From Alphaproteobacteria bacterium (GTDB lineage: Bacteria > Pseudomonadota > Alphaproteobacteria > Rhizobiales > Devosiaceae): a DNA stretch of 15,739 nt. This document shows positions 13,874-15,739 of this stretch, in pieces. The notes under the pieces are model-generated. The model saw only the letters and a list, made by a program, of their open reading frames with translations, did not search any database and had not been told where the DNA came from. The position numbers were made by a program, and so were the translations under genes. Position 1 is the first letter of the stretch; each line of letters starts with the position of its first letter. Location: NCBI GenBank assembly GCA_018820005.1, contig JAHJOS010000354.1, forward strand, positions 1 to 15,739, given 5' to 3'.

Positions 13874-15115
13874 CTAGCGGTCGAACGGCCGCTGGTCCTG
13901 GGCGATCTGGCGGATATAGAGGTGGCGGAAATTGGGGCTGGTGTTGACAAAGATCGGCAGCAGCGCCGCGCCGCGCACGGCCGCATCCTCGATCAGCTCG
14001 GCCGCCACCAGCCGCGCCTTGCTGCGGTCGCGCCGGGCCGCGGGGGTTGGCCGCAGCGGATAGGCCATGTCCACCATGGCCTGGATGATAGACCGCGGCA
14101 TGGCTCCGCCCACGGCGATGAACTCGGGGTCGAGCAGCACTTCGAATACCGCTGTCACGTCGCGCAGCGTGCCTGACGCCGCCTTGAGCCATTCCATCAG
14201 GCGCTGGTCGCGCACCTGGTAGAGCCTTTGCAGTTCCTCGGGCACCAGCGCGTCTTCCGTGACGCCACAGGCCCGCGCCAGCCCGCCCAGCGACAGCACG
14301 TCGACCGTGCGGTGTTCCGGCCAGACCGGGGAACCATCCAGCCCGAAGACCGGCAACAGGCCCATTTCGCCGGCATTGCCGCCAAAGCCCTTATAGGGCG
14401 CGCCATCGATGATAATGCCGGCGCCCGTGCCGCGCGCGATGTAGAAATAGACAAAGCTGCTCAGGCTGGCGTCGCCATGCTGGAACCGTTCGCCAATGGC
14501 CGCCGCCGTCGCGTCGTTTTCGACCAAGATCGGCAGGCCCGAGAGGCTCCGCAGCTCATCGGCAAAGCCGACATCGCGCCAGGCCTCCCAATGGGGCATG
14601 GAAAAATCGAAATCATAGACATCAGAGCCAAAGGTGGGCAGCACCAGGCCGATGCCCCAGACCTTGTCGCGCGGCACGCCGGCCTCCGCCAGCGCGGAAT
14701 CGAGCTCTTCTGCCACCTGCCGCAAGGTCTCGCGCGGCTGGCTGGTGTCGCAGGCAATGCGCCGCCGCACCAGTTCGCTGCGTTTGAGATCGCATACCAC
14801 CAGGTTGCAGACATTGCGATCGAGATGCACGCCGATGGAAAAGCCGGCCCTTGCATTGGGCTCGAGATAGATCTGCGGCTGGCCACGCGTCCCGCTCGAG
14901 CGCCCGGCCTCGCTGATCAGCCCCTGGTCGAGCAGTTCGCGGGTGATCGAAGAGATGGTCTGCGGCTTGAGCTCGATCAGCCCGCCGATTTCCACCCGGC
15001 TGATCGGGGCGCGCTGGCAGATGGTCTCGAACACCAGCCGGCGGTTGGAGATCCGCGCATCCTCGGCGCGCCGCGGCTCGATCACCGGCGTGCCCTTGTC
15101 ATTGGCCTTGCTCAT
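13874..15115 (-). CDS. ROK-family transcriptional regulator
   Basis: This 413-aa NagC/Mlc/XylR-like protein has an N-terminal winged helix (residues 20-80: RISNRRLVFETICQ, SRVEIGGLIELKPQTISSITRELLDQGLIS, wing SSGTRGQP) joined to a ROK sugar-kinase fold (LVENDATAAAIGERF with Asp201, then GTGAGIIIDG and GGNAGEMG). The first phosphate-binding DIGGT-like motif has become VHLDRN. The usual CxCGxxGC zinc site after GGNAGEMG is missing, so kinase activity and zinc binding are doubtful. I start at 15115 because AGGAG (15131-15127) precedes it. An ATG at 15139, two bases after the upstream stop, would add eight residues but has no ribosome-binding site. It is co-directional with the IolE-like gene and probably regulates that sugar or polyol cluster. 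Confidence 0.87.
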   Translation of the reverse strand: MSKANDKGTPVIEPRRAEDARISNRRLVFETICQRAPISRVEIGGLIELKPQTISSITRELLDQGLISEAGRSSGTRGQPQIYLEPNARAGFSIGVHLDRNVCNLVVCDLKRSELVRRRIACDTSQPRETLRQVAEELDSALAEAGVPRDKVWGIGLVLPTFGSDVYDFDFSMPHWEAWRDVGFADELRSLSGLPILVENDATAAAIGERFQHGDASLSSFVYFYIARGTGAGIIIDGAPYKGFGGNAGEMGLLPVFGLDGSPVWPEHRTVDVLSLGGLARACGVTEDALVPEELQRLYQVRDQRLMEWLKAASGTLRDVTAVFEVLLDPEFIAVGGAMPRSIIQAMVDMAYPLRPTPAARRDRSKARLVAAELIEDAAVRGAALLPIFVNTSPNFRHLYIRQIAQDQRPFDR

Positions 15116-15126
15116 GGGCCACCCAT

Positions 15127-15131
15127 CTCCT
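15127..15131 (-). promoter_or_regulatory. Ribosome-binding site deciding the ROK start
   Basis: AGGAG on the minus strand lies eleven bases before the ATG at 15115 and downstream of the ATG at 15139. It therefore favours the shorter protein. The spacing is a little long. Confidence 0.55.
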
Positions 15132-15141
15132 GCGGCCATGG

Positions 15142-15739
15142 CTAAAGTCCCAGATGCGCCAGCACGGCGCGGTTGTGCCGGGCAATCGGCAGCGGCTTGT
15201 CGGGCGGGCAGGGGTACATGTCCTGCTCATAGACGGCAAAGCCATCAAACCCACGCGCATCGAGGAAGGCTTTGACGGCAGCGAAATCCACCACGCCTGC
15301 ATCAAGCGCGCACATCACGCCGGCGCCAAAGCCGGTGATATAGTCCATGCCTTCGTCGGCAATGCGCTTGAGCATCACCGGGTCGACATTCTTGAAGTGA
15401 TAATAGCCGATGCGGTCGGCATGCCGGCGCATGAAGGCCTCGGCATCGGCCCCGGTATAGGCATGGTGGCCAAAGTCAAAGCAGAGATCGACCAGATCGG
15501 CCGGCGTATCGGCCAAAAGGCGCTCCACCTCCGCCTCGGTCTCGACGCCCGAGCCGATGTGCGGATGAAAGGCCAGTCTCAGCCCCTCGGTTTCCACCAC
15601 ATAGCGCGCCGCCGCCAGCGTATTGGCGATGAGTAGTTGCCACTGCTCTTGGCCGAGTTCCCGGAGGTGGCCCGGCGTGGGGGCAGGGCAATCGTCCATC
15701 ACCACCACCCATTTGGCATCCATTACGCGCAGCAGCGCG
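15142..15739 (-). CDS. IolE-like TIM-barrel sugar isomerase/dehydratase, 5' end outside the window
   Basis: The last 198 residues of a sugar phosphate isomerase/epimerase-family protein are visible. The frame stays open to the window edge (ALLRVMDAKWVVV...), so the Met at 15723 is probably internal. Likely metal ligands at barrel strand ends are seen in order: AFHPH, CFDFGHH, YYHFKNV and AVYEQD, the pattern of this fold. The spacing and the C-terminal VDFAAVKAFLDARGFDGFAVYEQD resemble myo-inosose-2 dehydratase (IolE) and its relatives, which act on inositol-derived keto sugars or sugar epimers. The gene ends two bases before the first possible ROK start, so both are in one operon. The family is firm. 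The substrate is unknown; inositol catabolism is only a suggestion. Confidence 0.8.
   Translation of the reverse strand, partial: ALLRVMDAKWVVVMDDCPAPTPGHLRELGQEQWQLLIANTLAAARYVVETEGLRLAFHPHIGSGVETEAEVERLLADTPADLVDLCFDFGHHAYTGADAEAFMRRHADRIGYYHFKNVDPVMLKRIADEGMDYITGFGAGVMCALDAGVVDFAAVKAFLDARGFDGFAVYEQDMYPCPPDKPLPIARHNRAVLAHLGL

Noticed and set aside
14228..15145. Plus-strand open frame (about 305 codons) opposite the ROK gene
   Set aside because: It is a mirror of the ROK coding sequence. The ROK frame has a complete winged helix and kinase-fold motifs, while this one has none.

Overview
The window is high-GC DNA with strong alphaproteobacterial character. The gene content and protein style suggest a soil or marine Hyphomicrobiales-type bacterium, with something near Devosia or Pelagibacterium as a guess; no marker gene fixes the genus. 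It is dominated by one osmoadaptation locus, flanked by the end of a chemotaxis operon on the left and the start of a sugar or polyol cluster on the right. No RNA genes, insertion sequences, CRISPR arrays or origins were seen.

Left flank (1-2037, + strand): the last part of cheB, translationally coupled by an ATGA overlap to a 602-aa soluble coiled-coil chemotaxis protein. That protein carries two MCP-tip-like segments, a CheZ-like D-x-x-x-Q motif and an acidic/hydrophobic C-terminal tail. It is the least described protein in the window.

Control region (2081-2836): ectR, a MarR-type regulator with a TTG start, runs leftward. It is separated by a 276-bp AT-rich intergenic region from ectA, which runs rightward. 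This region holds two sites sharing TATAGTT-N8-CTAA, one at each divergent promoter, and a TTGACA box so close to the ectA ATG that ectA mRNA may be leaderless.

Osmolyte block (2837-13852, all + strand, short gaps): ectA-ectB-ectC-ectD-ask makes ectoine and 5-hydroxyectoine and supplies the aspartyl-phosphate precursor. ehuB-ehuC-ehuD-ehuA encodes an ectoine-type ABC importer. A Na+-type BCCT transporter and a YcaD-like MFS transporter follow. No ectoine-degrading eut/doe genes are visible, so the importer sits with synthesis rather than catabolism, which suggests recapture of leaked compatible solute. Several strong stem-loops lie between genes, notably directly before the ask ribosome-binding site and between ehuB and ehuC. 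They could set the relative expression of the segments.

Right flank (13874-15739, - strand): a ROK-family repressor-like protein with degenerate sugar-kinase motifs sits downstream of an IolE-like TIM-barrel isomerase/dehydratase that runs off the window. This is the end of a separate carbohydrate operon converging on the MFS gene.
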